From assembly GCA_905182135.1 (NCBI GenBank), contig CAJJAG010000004.1, forward strand, positions 186,001 to 250,000: a DNA stretch of 64,000 nt, in the 5' to 3' direction. Both the position numbers and the translations under genes were made by a program. Each line of letters starts with the position of its first letter. Positions within the stretch are counted from its first letter, which is position 1. The notes beneath the pieces were generated by a model, which did no database searches, had not been told where the DNA came from, and saw only the letters and a program-made list of their open reading frames with translations. The stretch comes from an uncultured Acidimicrobiaceae bacterium. GTDB lineage: Bacteria; Actinomycetota; Acidimicrobiia; Acidimicrobiales; UBA10347. Shown piece after piece: positions 36,673 through 46,802 of the stretch.

Positions 36673-37913
36673 GTCGAGCGAGCGAGCAGCCGCTTGCGAA
36701 GCTGATTCAACACTGTGATGGTCGTAAATTCACGAGTCCGCTTGCGGTCGAACGGCCATTCCACCATCAAGACCTCGGTGACACCGTCAACATGAGTCGC
36801 CATGAAAACTGTCCCGACTTTATAGCCCCCTGCCTCGGTTGGTCCTGCGACTCCGGTAACAGCGACCGAACACTCGGCGCCAAGCACCCTGGCGGCACCC
36901 TCTGCCATAGCGGCCGCGCCTTCTTCGCTGATGGCCGGAACCCCAGCGATTCCCAGCACATCATTCTTCACCGAGTCCGCGTACGAAACGATAGACCCCT
37001 GGAACACGTCACTCACACCTGGGTGCGACGTGATCCGCTGGCCGATCAGACCGCCGGTAAGTGACTCGGCGAGACCAAGTTTCAGACCTTGGTCACGGCA
37101 CAGCCCGACCACGACGCTTTCCATAGTGTCGTCATCGGTCCCAAAGATGACTTCGTCGCCGATGATCACGCGAACGCGGGCTTCCTCATCCGCGAGTTTG
37201 ATGTCTACCTCAGCCTGCGTTGTCGCCTTGGCGGTGATCCTGACCTTTAGGCCTTCGATCCCACTGGCCAGAAATGCAATCGTTGCCTCGCCTGTCTCGT
37301 CAAGCCGTTCAATCTCATTGTGCAATGCTTCGGCGAGCCCTGATTCGCTCATCCCCCAGGTACGAAGCACCCGACTAGCGATGACGGACGTGATTCCAGC
37401 CCGGGCGCTAAGGTCCGGCAACACGAAGCCATCAATCATCTGCGTCATTTCCCACGGAACACCAGGCACGGCGTAGATAACCCGATCCCCAATTGGGCAA
37501 CACAGCCCGGGTGCCGTCCCCGGTTGAATCGGAATTGGCTCGCCACCAACGGGAATCTGGGCTTGCAGAAGATTGTTCTGCGGCATAGCTCGGCCACGTT
37601 GGCTAAACATGGCGCTGATCTTGTCGACCAACTCCTGGCGGGTTTCGAGTTCAACACCCATCACATCGGCAATCACGTTACGAGTGATGTCGTCCTGGGT
37701 GGGACCGAGACCGCCGCACAGGATCACCGCGTCGCTGCGAGAGAGCGCAAGCTCGATCGCGTCCTTCATTCGAGCCGCGTTGTCGCCGACCTTGGTTTGG
37801 AAATGGCTGTCGATGCCAGCCAGAGCAAGTTGCTCGCCGATGTAGGACGAGTTGGTGTCAACAATCTGGCCCAGCAGCAACTCGGTACCAACAGCTATCA
37901 CTTCACAATTCAT
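36669..37913 (-). CDS. cinA: CinA: competence/damage-inducible protein, nicotinamide-nucleotide amidase family
   Basis: The 414-residue protein has the full two-domain CinA layout. An N-terminal MoCF/COG1058 domain (AVGTELLLGQIVDTNSSYI, LCGGLGPTQDD) is followed by a C-terminal amidase domain with AESLTGGLIGQRITS and SVAVTGVAGP. CinA hydrolyses NMN/ADP-ribose-type nucleotides in pyridine nucleotide salvage. The position after rimO and pgsA is the common actinobacterial order; recA, often next, is absent here. Confidence 0.95.
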   Translation of the reverse strand: MNCEVIAVGTELLLGQIVDTNSSYIGEQLALAGIDSHFQTKVGDNAARMKDAIELALSRSDAVILCGGLGPTQDDITRNVIADVMGVELETRQELVDKISAMFSQRGRAMPQNNLLQAQIPVGGEPIPIQPGTAPGLCCPIGDRVIYAVPGVPWEMTQMIDGFVLPDLSARAGITSVIASRVLRTWGMSESGLAEALHNEIERLDETGEATIAFLASGIEGLKVRITAKATTQAEVDIKLADEEARVRVIIGDEVIFGTDDDTMESVVVGLCRDQGLKLGLAESLTGGLIGQRITSHPGVSDVFQGSIVSYADSVKNDVLGIAGVPAISEEGAAAMAEGAARVLGAECSVAVTGVAGPTEAGGYKVGTVFMATHVDGVTEVLMVEWPFDRKRTREFTTITVLNQLRKRLLARST

Positions 37914-38013
37914 CGCCGTAGTTTAGCCAGTCAGGCTTTCCGCGATCACCTCGACAGACGCAACATGCTCCAGATACACGTGCGTTGTGACGTTAGATGA
38001 GCATTGAGAAGAA

Positions 38014-38589
38014 CTAGATGGTGCCAGCAGCTTGTTCGCCGTCGACAAGGTATTGAGCGCCGGTAAACACCGTGAGCGCCACGGCAAACCAGATCGCGAT
38101 ATCGACCACAAGTTGGTTGCCCTTGAGCACTGGCACAACGGCCAGCAGCAAGGCAGCGCCTTGAATGGTGGCCTTCCACTTAGCCAACGGCCTCGCCGGA
38201 ATTGCAATGCCGCGCATGGCAAACCTGACCCGCATGGCGCTGATGACGACTTCGCGGACTGCAATAAGGACCATGGGCGCTAGGCCCAAGCGATCGACCG
38301 AGACCAGCGTGAAGCCGACGCTGAGAATAACGATCTTGTCGGCAAGAGGATCAAGAAATGCCCCGCTGCGGCTGAAACTATTGGTCGCGCGGGCAACAGT
38401 GCCATCGATCAAATCAGTGAATGCCATGAGCAAACCGACAGCGAACGCCGTCCATGATGTGCCAAGCGTTGACGAATCGTTGAGAACCATCAGGCACAGG
38501 ACCGGAGTGAGAGCGATACGGCTCACCGTGATGAAATTTGCTGGTGTGGCTAATCCATACAACGGGTAGCTGCGCACGACCTGGGCCAT
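38014..38589 (-). CDS. pgsA: CDP-diacylglycerol--glycerol-3-phosphate 3-phosphatidyltransferase
   Basis: The 191-residue integral membrane enzyme makes phosphatidylglycerol phosphate. The CDP-alcohol phosphotransferase signature is complete (D59, D62-G63, A66-R67, G76, D80, D84). Several transmembrane helices follow. The start overlaps the rimO stop by one base, so the two are coupled. The ATPANFITVSRI N-terminus is typical of PgsA. Confidence 0.94.
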   Translation of the reverse strand: MAQVVRSYPLYGLATPANFITVSRIALTPVLCLMVLNDSSTLGTSWTAFAVGLLMAFTDLIDGTVARATNSFSRSGAFLDPLADKIVILSVGFTLVSVDRLGLAPMVLIAVREVVISAMRVRFAMRGIAIPARPLAKWKATIQGAALLLAVVPVLKGNQLVVDIAIWFAVALTVFTGAQYLVDGEQAAGTI

Positions 38590-39884
38590 CAGAGCATGTC
38601 CTCGGTCGCACCTTCGGCCCGGAGGTCAGGCCCAGCGGCGTCAGCAATAGTCACCATTGCGAATTTGCCAACAGCGAGATCCGCGGAAACCTGGATGATT
38701 CCATCGATTTCAGGTGCTTCTCGATGCGACCGCGCAACGCCAGTTTCGTCCACAAGTACTTTGACCTGTCGACCGATCATTTCGTCACGTTTTTCTTCAG
38801 TAATTAGATCCTGCAGCTCGCGAAGTTCGCCCAAACGTTCCGAAACCAGGCCAGAATCGACCTCGCCATCGAGATCAGCGGCATAGGTGCCCTCTTCCTT
38901 GCTATAGGAAAAGAAACCGCACCAGTCCAGGCGCGCTTGTTCGACAAAGTCGAGGAGGGCATCGTGATCTTCTTCGGTTTCGCCGGGATAGCCAACGATA
39001 AAGTTGCTGCGAAACGCTGCATCTGACTCGCGCCCCCGGATAGTCGCGAGGCGCTCGAGGAACACGTCGGAACCGCCCCAGCGGCGCATCCGACGCATCA
39101 GCGGCTTCGACACATGTTGCAACGACAAGTCGAAGTACGGTACGCCGGTTTCACAGATGGCATCGATGAGCGCATCATTCAGATCGCTCGGGTACAGATA
39201 CAGCAGTCGTACCCAATCGGTACGTTCAGATACCGCCTTGATCAACGGGACGATCGATCGCTCACCCTTGCCCTGGTCTCGCCCAAAGGCCGCCAGATCT
39301 TGGGCAACCAATACGATCTCTTTGGCGTGGAGTTCGTCTACCTCTCTGCAGATGTCATCGATTGTGCGACTGCGTTGCGGCCCACGGAATGTTGGAATGG
39401 CACAGAACCCACATGCCCGATCGCAACCCTCGGCGATCTTCACATACGCCCACGGCGAACGTGATGGCGGGCGGGGCAGGTGCAACAGGTCGAGCAGTGG
39501 GGCCTTTGGCTTACTGCCAATGGTGACAGGCACACCGAAACCGGCGATCGAGTCGGCTTCTGGAAGCGCTTCGGCGAGCTCGTCGCCGTATCGTTCGGCC
39601 ATACAACCAGTGACGATCAGCTTAGAGTTGTCACTGCGGTCATTGTCCAGTGCCAAGATCGTGTGAATCGATTCTTCTCGTGCTTCTTCGATAAAGGCAC
39701 ACGTGTTGACCACGATCAGATCGGCCTGATCTGCGGACTCGGCCGCCGTCATGCCATCGGCAATCAGGGTGCCTTCCAGCTTGTCGCTATCAACCTGATT
39801 CTTGGGACAGCCAAGTGTCTCAATGAAATACAAGCCACCCTCCCCAGTCATAGGGGAACCAGTCACACCTGCAGAGTTAGCCAC
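38589..39884 (-). CDS. rimO: Ribosomal protein S12 methylthiotransferase RimO
   Basis: The 431-residue radical-SAM enzyme has an N-terminal MTTase domain with cluster cysteines C26, C62 and C94, and the radical SAM CxxxCxxC at C154/C158/C161 (EGCDRACGFC). A C-terminal TRAM domain follows. The ETLGCPKNQVDSD start and AIPTFRGPQRSR segment distinguish RimO from MiaB. It adds a methylthio group to an aspartate of S12. The annotated start is a GTG overlapping the upstream exchanger gene by 8 nt; an ATG at 39851 is the alternative. Confidence 0.94.
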   Translation of the reverse strand: MANSAGVTGSPMTGEGGLYFIETLGCPKNQVDSDKLEGTLIADGMTAAESADQADLIVVNTCAFIEEAREESIHTILALDNDRSDNSKLIVTGCMAERYGDELAEALPEADSIAGFGVPVTIGSKPKAPLLDLLHLPRPPSRSPWAYVKIAEGCDRACGFCAIPTFRGPQRSRTIDDICREVDELHAKEIVLVAQDLAAFGRDQGKGERSIVPLIKAVSERTDWVRLLYLYPSDLNDALIDAICETGVPYFDLSLQHVSKPLMRRMRRWGGSDVFLERLATIRGRESDAAFRSNFIVGYPGETEEDHDALLDFVEQARLDWCGFFSYSKEEGTYAADLDGEVDSGLVSERLGELRELQDLITEEKRDEMIGRQVKVLVDETGVARSHREAPEIDGIIQVSADLAVGKFAMVTIADAAGPDLRAEGATEDML

Positions 39885-40881
39885 CGGGCAAGGCTAGCGC
39901 CACGGCATCGGCACACTCTTGTACTTCTGGCTCTTCTGTGCAGTCGACTGTTGTGCTGATCGTGAAGGGCATGGCTCCCAAGTAGACCAGCAGCAAAGCG
40001 ACGGCCTGCCAGCGCACGACTCGCCCGCCGGTGTAAAGGAATAAGGCAGCGACGAGAACAACCCCAATCATGACGTAGGTGGCAACGCCGGCCAGGTTCT
40101 TGTCTTCGAGCGGACCAGGACCCAGTAAACCAAGCACAGCACCCACGGCCAAGCTGTTGAAGATATTTGAGCCCAACAGATTGCCGATGATCAGGCCCGT
40201 CTCGCCTTTGCGGGCGGCCACAACCGCAGTGACCATTTCGGGTAGCGAAGTTCCAATGGCCACAATGGTAAGGCCAACAAAACCACCGGTCAGCCCGACT
40301 TCATCGGCAAGGTCAGTGCCTCCCTGGACCAGCAGCCAGGCTCCGCCCACGGTGCCGATCAGGCCAAGAACCGTGCGAATGCCACTGGCCATCGCACTCT
40401 GGCCTTCGTGTTCCTTCGCCGGCGCTTCGAGACCATGATCGTGGGCGTTGCGCAGTAGCCACAAGATGGTCGCGACCAGGACCGCCGCCAGGACAGCGCC
40501 TTCCCAGCGACGAAGCCCGTCCTGAACCAGAAGAGCGAACAACAATACGGAGCCGATGCACATGGGAAGTTCACGCCGGCTTGTGACCTTGTCGATACTG
40601 ATCACCGCGATCAATGCAGCAAAACCAAGCACCAAGGTGAGATTGGCGACGTTTGATCCCACTACGTTTCCGACGCCTAGATCGACATCACCTTGGACTG
40701 CAGCTATACCGGAAACGAGCATTTCAGGCAGGCTGGTGCCGAAACCAATAACTAGGGCACCAACCACTACAGGCGAGATGTTGAATACGTCTGCGACCGA
40801 TACTGCACCTTCGACGAAGTGATCTGCTGCGAAGGCCAGGATGGCAATGCCTGCAAGAAGAAACAAGACAGCGACAACCAC
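39877..40881 (-). CDS. Calcium/sodium antiporter (CaCA family, YrbG-like)
   Basis: The 334-residue protein has about ten membrane helices in two homologous halves. Each half carries an ion-binding alpha repeat: GFGTSLPEMLVSGIA with GNVVGSNVAN, and AIGTSLPEMVTAVVAA with GNLLGSNIFN. A hydrophilic loop between the halves (about 150-165) is typical. It starts at a GTG and overlaps rimO. Ion specificity (Ca, Na, K) is not readable. Confidence 0.92.
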   Translation of the reverse strand: MVVAVLFLLAGIAILAFAADHFVEGAVSVADVFNISPVVVGALVIGFGTSLPEMLVSGIAAVQGDVDLGVGNVVGSNVANLTLVLGFAALIAVISIDKVTSRRELPMCIGSVLLFALLVQDGLRRWEGAVLAAVLVATILWLLRNAHDHGLEAPAKEHEGQSAMASGIRTVLGLIGTVGGAWLLVQGGTDLADEVGLTGGFVGLTIVAIGTSLPEMVTAVVAARKGETGLIIGNLLGSNIFNSLAVGAVLGLLGPGPLEDKNLAGVATYVMIGVVLVAALFLYTGGRVVRWQAVALLLVYLGAMPFTISTTVDCTEEPEVQECADAVALALPGG

Positions 40882-41299
40882 AAACGTGAGGCTATCCAGC
40901 TTGATTCATGAGCGACGCCGGCTTTTGTCATGCGTCGCACCGATCGGAAATGACCCATGAACCAGCGAGAGGGCCCCATACCCAGCGGACCTATTCGTAC
41001 GTTGGGGTCGCCCGTTAGCGAGGAGGACGCACGGCACTAACGAACTCTCGCCGGGATACAACGTCGGCCGTCGATACCGGTGCGAGTTAGTTCAAGCAGC
41101 AACCGCCAACGCTGCTCCGATGGACATTCATATACCTTCGATCCGTCCCGCATCTCCTTACTGGAACTCCGGCCTGTCACCACCGGCCAGGCTTCCGCCG
41201 GGGCTCCCACGTTTCGTTGCGGTCAAAGGAGTGCAGGCTCGTGCTCACACCGCTCTCTCGGAGTCCAGCACCGCAGCCGACGATCGAGATCCCCATCAC
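40882..41299. other. Intergenic region, nothing recognised
   Basis: About 420 bp lie between the antiporter start and the stop of the PEP-utilising-type gene. A separated CGTTAG/CTAACG inverted repeat (about 41013-41042) is too weak to name. No coding signal was seen. Confidence 0.45.
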
Positions 41300-43042
41300 C
41301 TACGACTCGATCAGTGTGACCGTGCCATTCGTTGCGTCGACACGAACTCGGCTGCCATGTGGGATCCGTTTAGTCGCATCAGCCGCAGCCACCACGCAAG
41401 GCATACCGAACTCGCGGGCAACGATCACGGCATGACTCATCTGACCACCTACGTCGACGACAACAGCCTCCGCTGCGACGAACAGCGGCGTCCATGCCGG
41501 GTCGGTAAGCGGCGCGATTAGGACATCGCCCGGGCCTAGATCACCAGGATCAAATGGGTCGGTCACGACACACGCTCGACCCTCGGCAATCCCCGGAACC
41601 GCCGCTAGGCCTTTGATTGAGTCGCCGACAGCGAGAACATCTTCTGTCTGCACCTCGGAGCGCAGCGGCCATGACATCACGGGCGGCATCTCACCTTCGA
41701 ACACAAACGGCGGGATGCGACCGCTCAGGGCCTGTCTGGTCGCTCGCCGGGCAGCAATCCTCTCGGCGAATGGGCCCGGGTCATCGACGTATGCGTCGAG
41801 TTCGTCGGCCAAGCAGAACCACATATCTTCCCAATGCCCATCCTCGGTACGAGTCGCTGCCCGCCCGGCTAACTCTCGCGACAACACACGGCTTACGTGG
41901 ATGAGCTCAACAACCGTGGTCTTCGAACGCTCTCGGCCTGCGCTAAACAATGTCGCGACCGCTAGTGCCCGATCAAATGGTTTGCGCAGCAGCCACTTCA
42001 CACGAGCACGGCTCGATGCAGTCAATCCTTGTCGTTGCGTTGTCAGCCCGACCGAGCGGGCCGCTGGGTCCTGCTTCTCTTCTGCTAGACGCAACCTGTC
42101 AATTAACGCCAACGCCAGGCGGGGCTCGGTTCCCCAGGTCTCCGACGCTGTCTCCCACTCATTGGGACCACGGGCTCCAAACTCGTCCAGGAACATTGCG
42201 AACTTGTCATTGAACTCGTCGTGCGCGATCTGATTCACGCGCTCGGCTAGCCCACTCAGGCCCTGATCGAAGATCTTTGTCAGGTCCGGTGATGCAGCCA
42301 CCTCTCGCCCCAACGCCCAAAGGGCATAGCTAGGCGCCGCACTGTCGACGTCCCCGATCGAGCTGAGCAGCGACAAGGCCACGACACGGTCGCCGAGCTG
42401 TTTTTCGCAGAAGGCCGACAAAAATTGAACCGACGCTCCAGCCTTGCCGGTCACCTCGAGGTGCCTGCTGAAGAGTCCCATACCTACAGGGATCAGGCTG
42501 CGAATGGTCTTTAGTAGTTCCTCGTCAGAAGCCTCGATGAGTTTCGGCACCCGACGCTTCCATTCGGCCACCATGAGTTGGTCAGCACGCAACTCGTCCA
42601 ACGACCGGGTGCGCAGCACCCCAATCATGTAACGCACTGCGTTTGCACTGGCCCGCACACTGCGATCGGCCTTGTTCGGCAGATGAGCCGGAGCGATGCC
42701 CTCGCTGCCGAGGTAAGTCGCGTCGTTATCTTCGATGGATACACCGGGTGACCGCACAGCGAGCACCCGCGACAGCGACAGATTCAGGTACATATAGCCC
42801 CCGAACACACCGGCAGCACAGCCGCTGCCTTCAATAAGCTCAGCCTCGGTCACCAGCCCCGTCTTAACCATGGCGGCCGAGACCGGATCGTCAAATGTCC
42901 GCGTGAGACTGATCGATAGGGGATAAACGACCTCGGGCCAGACCTCGCCAGCATTACCCCGCGTGTATACGGGGAAACGAGAGCTCACTTGCTCGTTAAC
43001 ATAGGGGCCAACGCCTAGGTCGACCAGCGCGAAAGACGACAT
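41300..43042 (-). CDS. PEP-utilising-enzyme-type protein lacking the ATP-grasp half
   Basis: The 580-residue protein ends with the swivelling phosphohistidine domain of PEP synthase, PPDK and rifampin phosphotransferase. The motif VVVDVGGQMSHAVIVAREFG places the phospho-accepting His at about 537. The N-terminus (GNAGEVWPEVVYPLS, FGGYMYLNLSLSRVL) resembles the substrate-binding middle domain of rifampin phosphotransferase. The N-terminal ATP-binding PPDK_N domain of those enzymes is absent, and no separate gene for it is adjacent. It may work with an ATP-grasp partner elsewhere or may have lost phosphotransfer. Confidence 0.8.
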   Translation of the reverse strand: MSSFALVDLGVGPYVNEQVSSRFPVYTRGNAGEVWPEVVYPLSISLTRTFDDPVSAAMVKTGLVTEAELIEGSGCAAGVFGGYMYLNLSLSRVLAVRSPGVSIEDNDATYLGSEGIAPAHLPNKADRSVRASANAVRYMIGVLRTRSLDELRADQLMVAEWKRRVPKLIEASDEELLKTIRSLIPVGMGLFSRHLEVTGKAGASVQFLSAFCEKQLGDRVVALSLLSSIGDVDSAAPSYALWALGREVAASPDLTKIFDQGLSGLAERVNQIAHDEFNDKFAMFLDEFGARGPNEWETASETWGTEPRLALALIDRLRLAEEKQDPAARSVGLTTQRQGLTASSRARVKWLLRKPFDRALAVATLFSAGRERSKTTVVELIHVSRVLSRELAGRAATRTEDGHWEDMWFCLADELDAYVDDPGPFAERIAARRATRQALSGRIPPFVFEGEMPPVMSWPLRSEVQTEDVLAVGDSIKGLAAVPGIAEGRACVVTDPFDPGDLGPGDVLIAPLTDPAWTPLFVAAEAVVVDVGGQMSHAVIVAREFGMPCVVAAADATKRIPHGSRVRVDATNGTVTLIES

Positions 43043-43061
43043 AGGTTGATCGTAGTTGGAC

Positions 43062-43898
43062 TCAGGGATTTACGACTCCGTTGTCGGGTTCGTTTGCAGC
43101 GAGCGCGAACCAGAACGTATCGAGATGCTCTACCCGCTCAAGCCGCTCTCCCGAGAGTGGGCCCGACAAGGCCTGACCCTGAATCTTCCAGACAGACCCA
43201 GTTTCTGCATCAACGGAGTTGCCACCGCCAACGTCAGATTCTCCTATGCGGGTAAAGGTCAATATTTGACCATCGGCCACCGGCAGATAGACGCCAACAG
43301 CGCCGATATCACGGCCGTCGGCGATGGCGCGTTGTTCCAACGCCGTTGAAGTGGGTCCACAACGACCCGGTCTGACGGTCATGCATGACCAGCGACGAAT
43401 TGGCTAGCCGACCAGACGTCCCAAACGTGACCGTGCGATCGCCCACGTCTCGACGCTAAGCAAGTGCCGAGTTGCATTAGATCCAGTCGACACTGGCAGC
43501 CGTTTGGAAGACAGGTGCATCGATGGGTGGGATCCCGTCTGGTGGAGGGCCCCACCAACGATCCGGTTCACGTCGGCCAGAGGAACTCCGAACGAGGAGT
43601 CGTCGGGAAAGTCAATCGCCGACACAACTTCTTCGCGGCCGCCACCAGGAATCTGAGCTATCTCGATGCGGTCGGGCTGCAAGCCAGCGCTGTACCCGCA
43701 ATCACCCGTGTTCGCCGCCGCTGACACAGCAAACGCGCTAGGTGATGTAGCGGGTTCCGGTTCGCTTTTCTCATTGGTCGCGATCGGTGTTGCTGGCACC
43801 TCAACCGCAATGGAAACCGACGCTTCTGGCATGAGGACGCTGCCGCATGCCGTTACAACGAACGCCACCGAAGTAACTAGGAGAAGGAGTTCACGCAT
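43062..43898 (-). pseudogene. Broken DUF3179 lipoprotein gene
   Basis: The pieces are in order but in several frames. A lipoprotein signal (MRELLLLVTSVAFVVTACGS) starts at 43898 and its frame continues to about 43560. Then another frame reads GGPPPDGIPPIDAPVF, the usual DUF3179 opening, and hits a stop after DWI. Further on RTVTFGTSGRLANSSLVMHD and RQTGSLWTHFNG appear. The last frame gives GRDIGAVGVYLPVADGQILTF and ETGSVWKIQGQALSGPLSG, then HLDTFWFALAAN. Parts between these blocks are missing relative to the family. At least two frame changes and two internal deletions make a functional product unlikely. Confidence 0.85.
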
Positions 43899-44018
43899 AC
43901 GACTGAAACCCGGCCAGCGGTCGCGCTTTTCCCTATGGGCGACCAAACGTCAGCTCAGTTCGGTATGTATCGGTGGCGAGCCCTGAGCCATACAACTTGA
44001 TCGATAGATCACCCCCAT

Positions 44019-44056
44019 CTTTACCGCTCCACTCTGCCTTTACCGCTCCACTCTGC
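44019..44056 (+). repeat. Perfect 19-bp tandem duplication downstream of ftsK
   Basis: The 19-bp unit CTTTACCGCTCCACTCTGC is present twice without spacer (44019-44037 and 44038-44056). It lies in the 160-bp gap after the ftsK stop. A small AGCCTG/CAGGCT hairpin follows at 44063-44076. The hairpin could form part of a weak ftsK terminator; the duplication is probably a slippage product. Confidence 0.9.
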
Positions 44057-44108
44057 AAATGAAGCCTGCTCAGGCTAAACCATTGCCGTGAATCGGCGAC
44101 TGGTCCAG

Positions 44109-46802
44109 CTACTCGCTATCGCTTTCGGAAACCAGTACTTCGCGAGCCTTGGACCCTACGGAAGGTCCAACGACGCCGTTCTCTTCGAGCAAATCCATGA
44201 GCCGACCTGCACGGGCGAAGCCGACCTTGAGCTTGCGTTGCAGCATCGACGTCGAACCAAGCTGCGAGCTCACTACGAGGTCTTTAGCCTGTATGTACAA
44301 CTCATCGTCGCTGCCTGCATCGCTGCCTGCACCACCAGCGCTTGAGGTTCCAACTGCGCCATTTGAGCTGGCGCTGCCTTCGACGATCTCGGCTTCGCTA
44401 ACCGACTCATCGATCTTGAAGTCGTGGGCTTGCTTGCGCCACATCTGGACGACCTTCTTGACTTCGGCTTCCTCGACCCAGCAGCCCTGGATCCGGTCCG
44501 GAGCGCTCGACGTCGGCGCAAGCATCAGCATGTCGCCCTGGCCGATAAGCCGCTCGGCGCCCGGCTGGTCCAGAATCACCCGGCTGTCGGTCAGGCTTGA
44601 CACAGAGAACGCAATGCGAGCAGGCACGTTGGCCTTGATGATGCCCGTGATCACATTTGTCGACGGCCGCTGTGTGGCGATGATCAGGTGGATACCCACC
44701 GCACGCGCCTTTTGAGCGATACGACAGATCGAGTCTTCAACGTCACGGGCAGCAACCATCATCAAGTCAGCAAGCTCGTCGACCACAATCAAGATGAATG
44801 GCATGCGGCTGATTGGACGGCGAGCATCTTCCTCGTTCTCTTCGATCGCCGTATTTTCTTTATCGAACTGGCCATTGTCGAAGGCCTTGTTGAAGCCAGC
44901 GATATCGCGGAAACCTTGGCCGGCCAGCAGCTCGTAACGTCGGTCCATCTCGCGACATGCCCAGGCCAACGCGTTGGCTGCCTTGCGAGGATCGGTCACC
45001 GGTTGCGTAAGCAGATGAGGTACTCGTTCGTACTGCGTCATCTCGACCATCTTCGGGTCAACGAGAATCATGCGAACATCAGCTGGTGTCGAGCGCATCA
45101 GGATCGACGTAATTATGCTGTTGATACCCGACGACTTACCAGAGCCTGTTGCACCAGCGATCAATAGGTGGGGCATCTTGGCCAGATTCAGCAGCATGGC
45201 CTTGCCCTGAATGTCGCGGCCGATAGCCACCTCCATTGGGTGCGTCGCCTTGGCTGCTTCCTTGGAGCGCAGTAGGTCGCCGAGGGCAACGATTTGCCGG
45301 TCAGCGTTTGGAACCTCTACGCCAATCGCCTGGCGACCAGGAATCGGAGCGAGAATACGCACGTCAGCCGATGCCATGGCATACGCGATGTCACGGTTCA
45401 GGCTGGTGATACGCGCAACCTTGACGCCTTCACCAAGTTCGAGTTCGAAGCGGGTAACCGTTGGTCCCACAACCATGCCGACTAGGTGTGCATCGACTCC
45501 GTGTGAGGACAACGCCCGCTCCAGGCGCTGCCCTTGTTCTGCTACAGCATCCTGATCGACTGCGCGGGCACCGCCGGTGTTTAACAGCTTAAGAGAAGGG
45601 AGCTTCCAGGCTGAGTCTTCGACGCTGGGGCCAAGTGCCAATGTTGTTTGCTCGCCTGGCCCTGTGTCGGAAACAACCATCCTTGGCTTCTTACGTGGCT
45701 TGGGCTTCGGGGCCGGTTCTTCTTCGACGACAGATGCAGCCTGGAACGGGGTCTCGATAGGGGCAGGGTTGCTGAAGCTTGTTGCCTTGGTTGGGGCGCT
45801 CGGCGCGGGTGCACTCTCGCTGAGCATCGGGTCGCTACCTGTGTCATTAGCCTGGGCGACGTCCTCCTTCTTGTCGCTGCCACGCTTGGTCCTCGCAGCT
45901 GCGTCGCCGCGTCGGTACTCACCGACCTGTTGCCCACCAACAATGATCGGGGCCGAGGGATCTTCAAGCAAGATGTCGTCGCCTACATAGACCTCAACTT
46001 CGGTTGCCTGGCGGGACTCCATACCAGTCAGTTGGACCCAAAAACGTTGCACCGAACCGCCGAGAGCGTCCATACGCCGGGCGCCGGCTCTCCACCAAAG
46101 TGCTACCGACATTGCAGTGATTACAACCATGCCGATGATCAACATGCCGATCAGAACAATGGCTGCGCCGATACTCGAAAACGCTGCGTGCAGTGGCGCT
46201 CCGATCAACCATCCGAGGAAGCCGCCTGCATCGACGAAATCTTCGACAGAGTCTTGCCAAACCGGTTGACCCGCCCACAGTTGCAACAAGCCTGCGGCAG
46301 CGATCACCGCGACCATGCCACCCAGTGCTAGGCGGGTTCCTTGATCAGCATCGTCAATCGTCTCGAGATTGTCGCCCAAATCGCCAGTGGTGCCACGTGG
46401 CAAACGGCCACGCATATGCCCGCGAATAAGAATCACGCCGACGGCGATGAAGATCACGGGAAGCGCTACGCGCAGCAGCCCGACAACCCCACCAAAGAAT
46501 TGACTCAGGCCATTGCCGAGTGGTCCTGCAGCATCCCAATAAACGCCAAGTGCGGTCAGTAACCCCAGTGCGACAAAAACGACACCCCAGATATCACGCC
46601 GGTGGCCCTGCAGGACTCGCACAGCGTTTGGGGTTACGACGTCTCGTCTCCCCAACGTCTGAGCGCCGTCCCGTGCTGTTCGGGCCCTGCCTGGCTTCTT
46701 CCTGCCCGCTGCACCGCTCTTCGAGGGTGCTCGCCCGCCTGCGGCGGACCTTTTGGCCCGAGTTGACGCGCTTTTCAGCTTGGAATCGGTCTTGGTTACC
46801 AC
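44109..46802 (-). CDS. ftsK: DNA translocase FtsK/SpoIIIE
   Basis: This chromosome-segregation motor acts at the septum. From the GTG at 46802 it has 897 residues: a basic N-terminus, about four membrane helices (within about 75-245), a Pro/Ala/acid linker, a motor domain with Walker A GATGSGKSSG and Walker B LIVVDELADLMM, and a C-terminal gamma winged helix (SSQLGSTSMLQRKLKVGFARAGRLMDLLEE) that reads KOPS. The start is uncertain: codons upstream to 46943 are open but run into a divergent gene and a GTT-rich repeat. No good ribosome site was found for 46802. Confidence 0.94.
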   Translation of the reverse strand: MVTKTDSKLKSASTRAKRSAAGGRAPSKSGAAGRKKPGRARTARDGAQTLGRRDVVTPNAVRVLQGHRRDIWGVVFVALGLLTALGVYWDAAGPLGNGLSQFFGGVVGLLRVALPVIFIAVGVILIRGHMRGRLPRGTTGDLGDNLETIDDADQGTRLALGGMVAVIAAAGLLQLWAGQPVWQDSVEDFVDAGGFLGWLIGAPLHAAFSSIGAAIVLIGMLIIGMVVITAMSVALWWRAGARRMDALGGSVQRFWVQLTGMESRQATEVEVYVGDDILLEDPSAPIIVGGQQVGEYRRGDAAARTKRGSDKKEDVAQANDTGSDPMLSESAPAPSAPTKATSFSNPAPIETPFQAASVVEEEPAPKPKPRKKPRMVVSDTGPGEQTTLALGPSVEDSAWKLPSLKLLNTGGARAVDQDAVAEQGQRLERALSSHGVDAHLVGMVVGPTVTRFELELGEGVKVARITSLNRDIAYAMASADVRILAPIPGRQAIGVEVPNADRQIVALGDLLRSKEAAKATHPMEVAIGRDIQGKAMLLNLAKMPHLLIAGATGSGKSSGINSIITSILMRSTPADVRMILVDPKMVEMTQYERVPHLLTQPVTDPRKAANALAWACREMDRRYELLAGQGFRDIAGFNKAFDNGQFDKENTAIEENEEDARRPISRMPFILIVVDELADLMMVAARDVEDSICRIAQKARAVGIHLIIATQRPSTNVITGIIKANVPARIAFSVSSLTDSRVILDQPGAERLIGQGDMLMLAPTSSAPDRIQGCWVEEAEVKKVVQMWRKQAHDFKIDESVSEAEIVEGSASSNGAVGTSSAGGAGSDAGSDDELYIQAKDLVVSSQLGSTSMLQRKLKVGFARAGRLMDLLEENGVVGPSVGSKAREVLVSESDSE

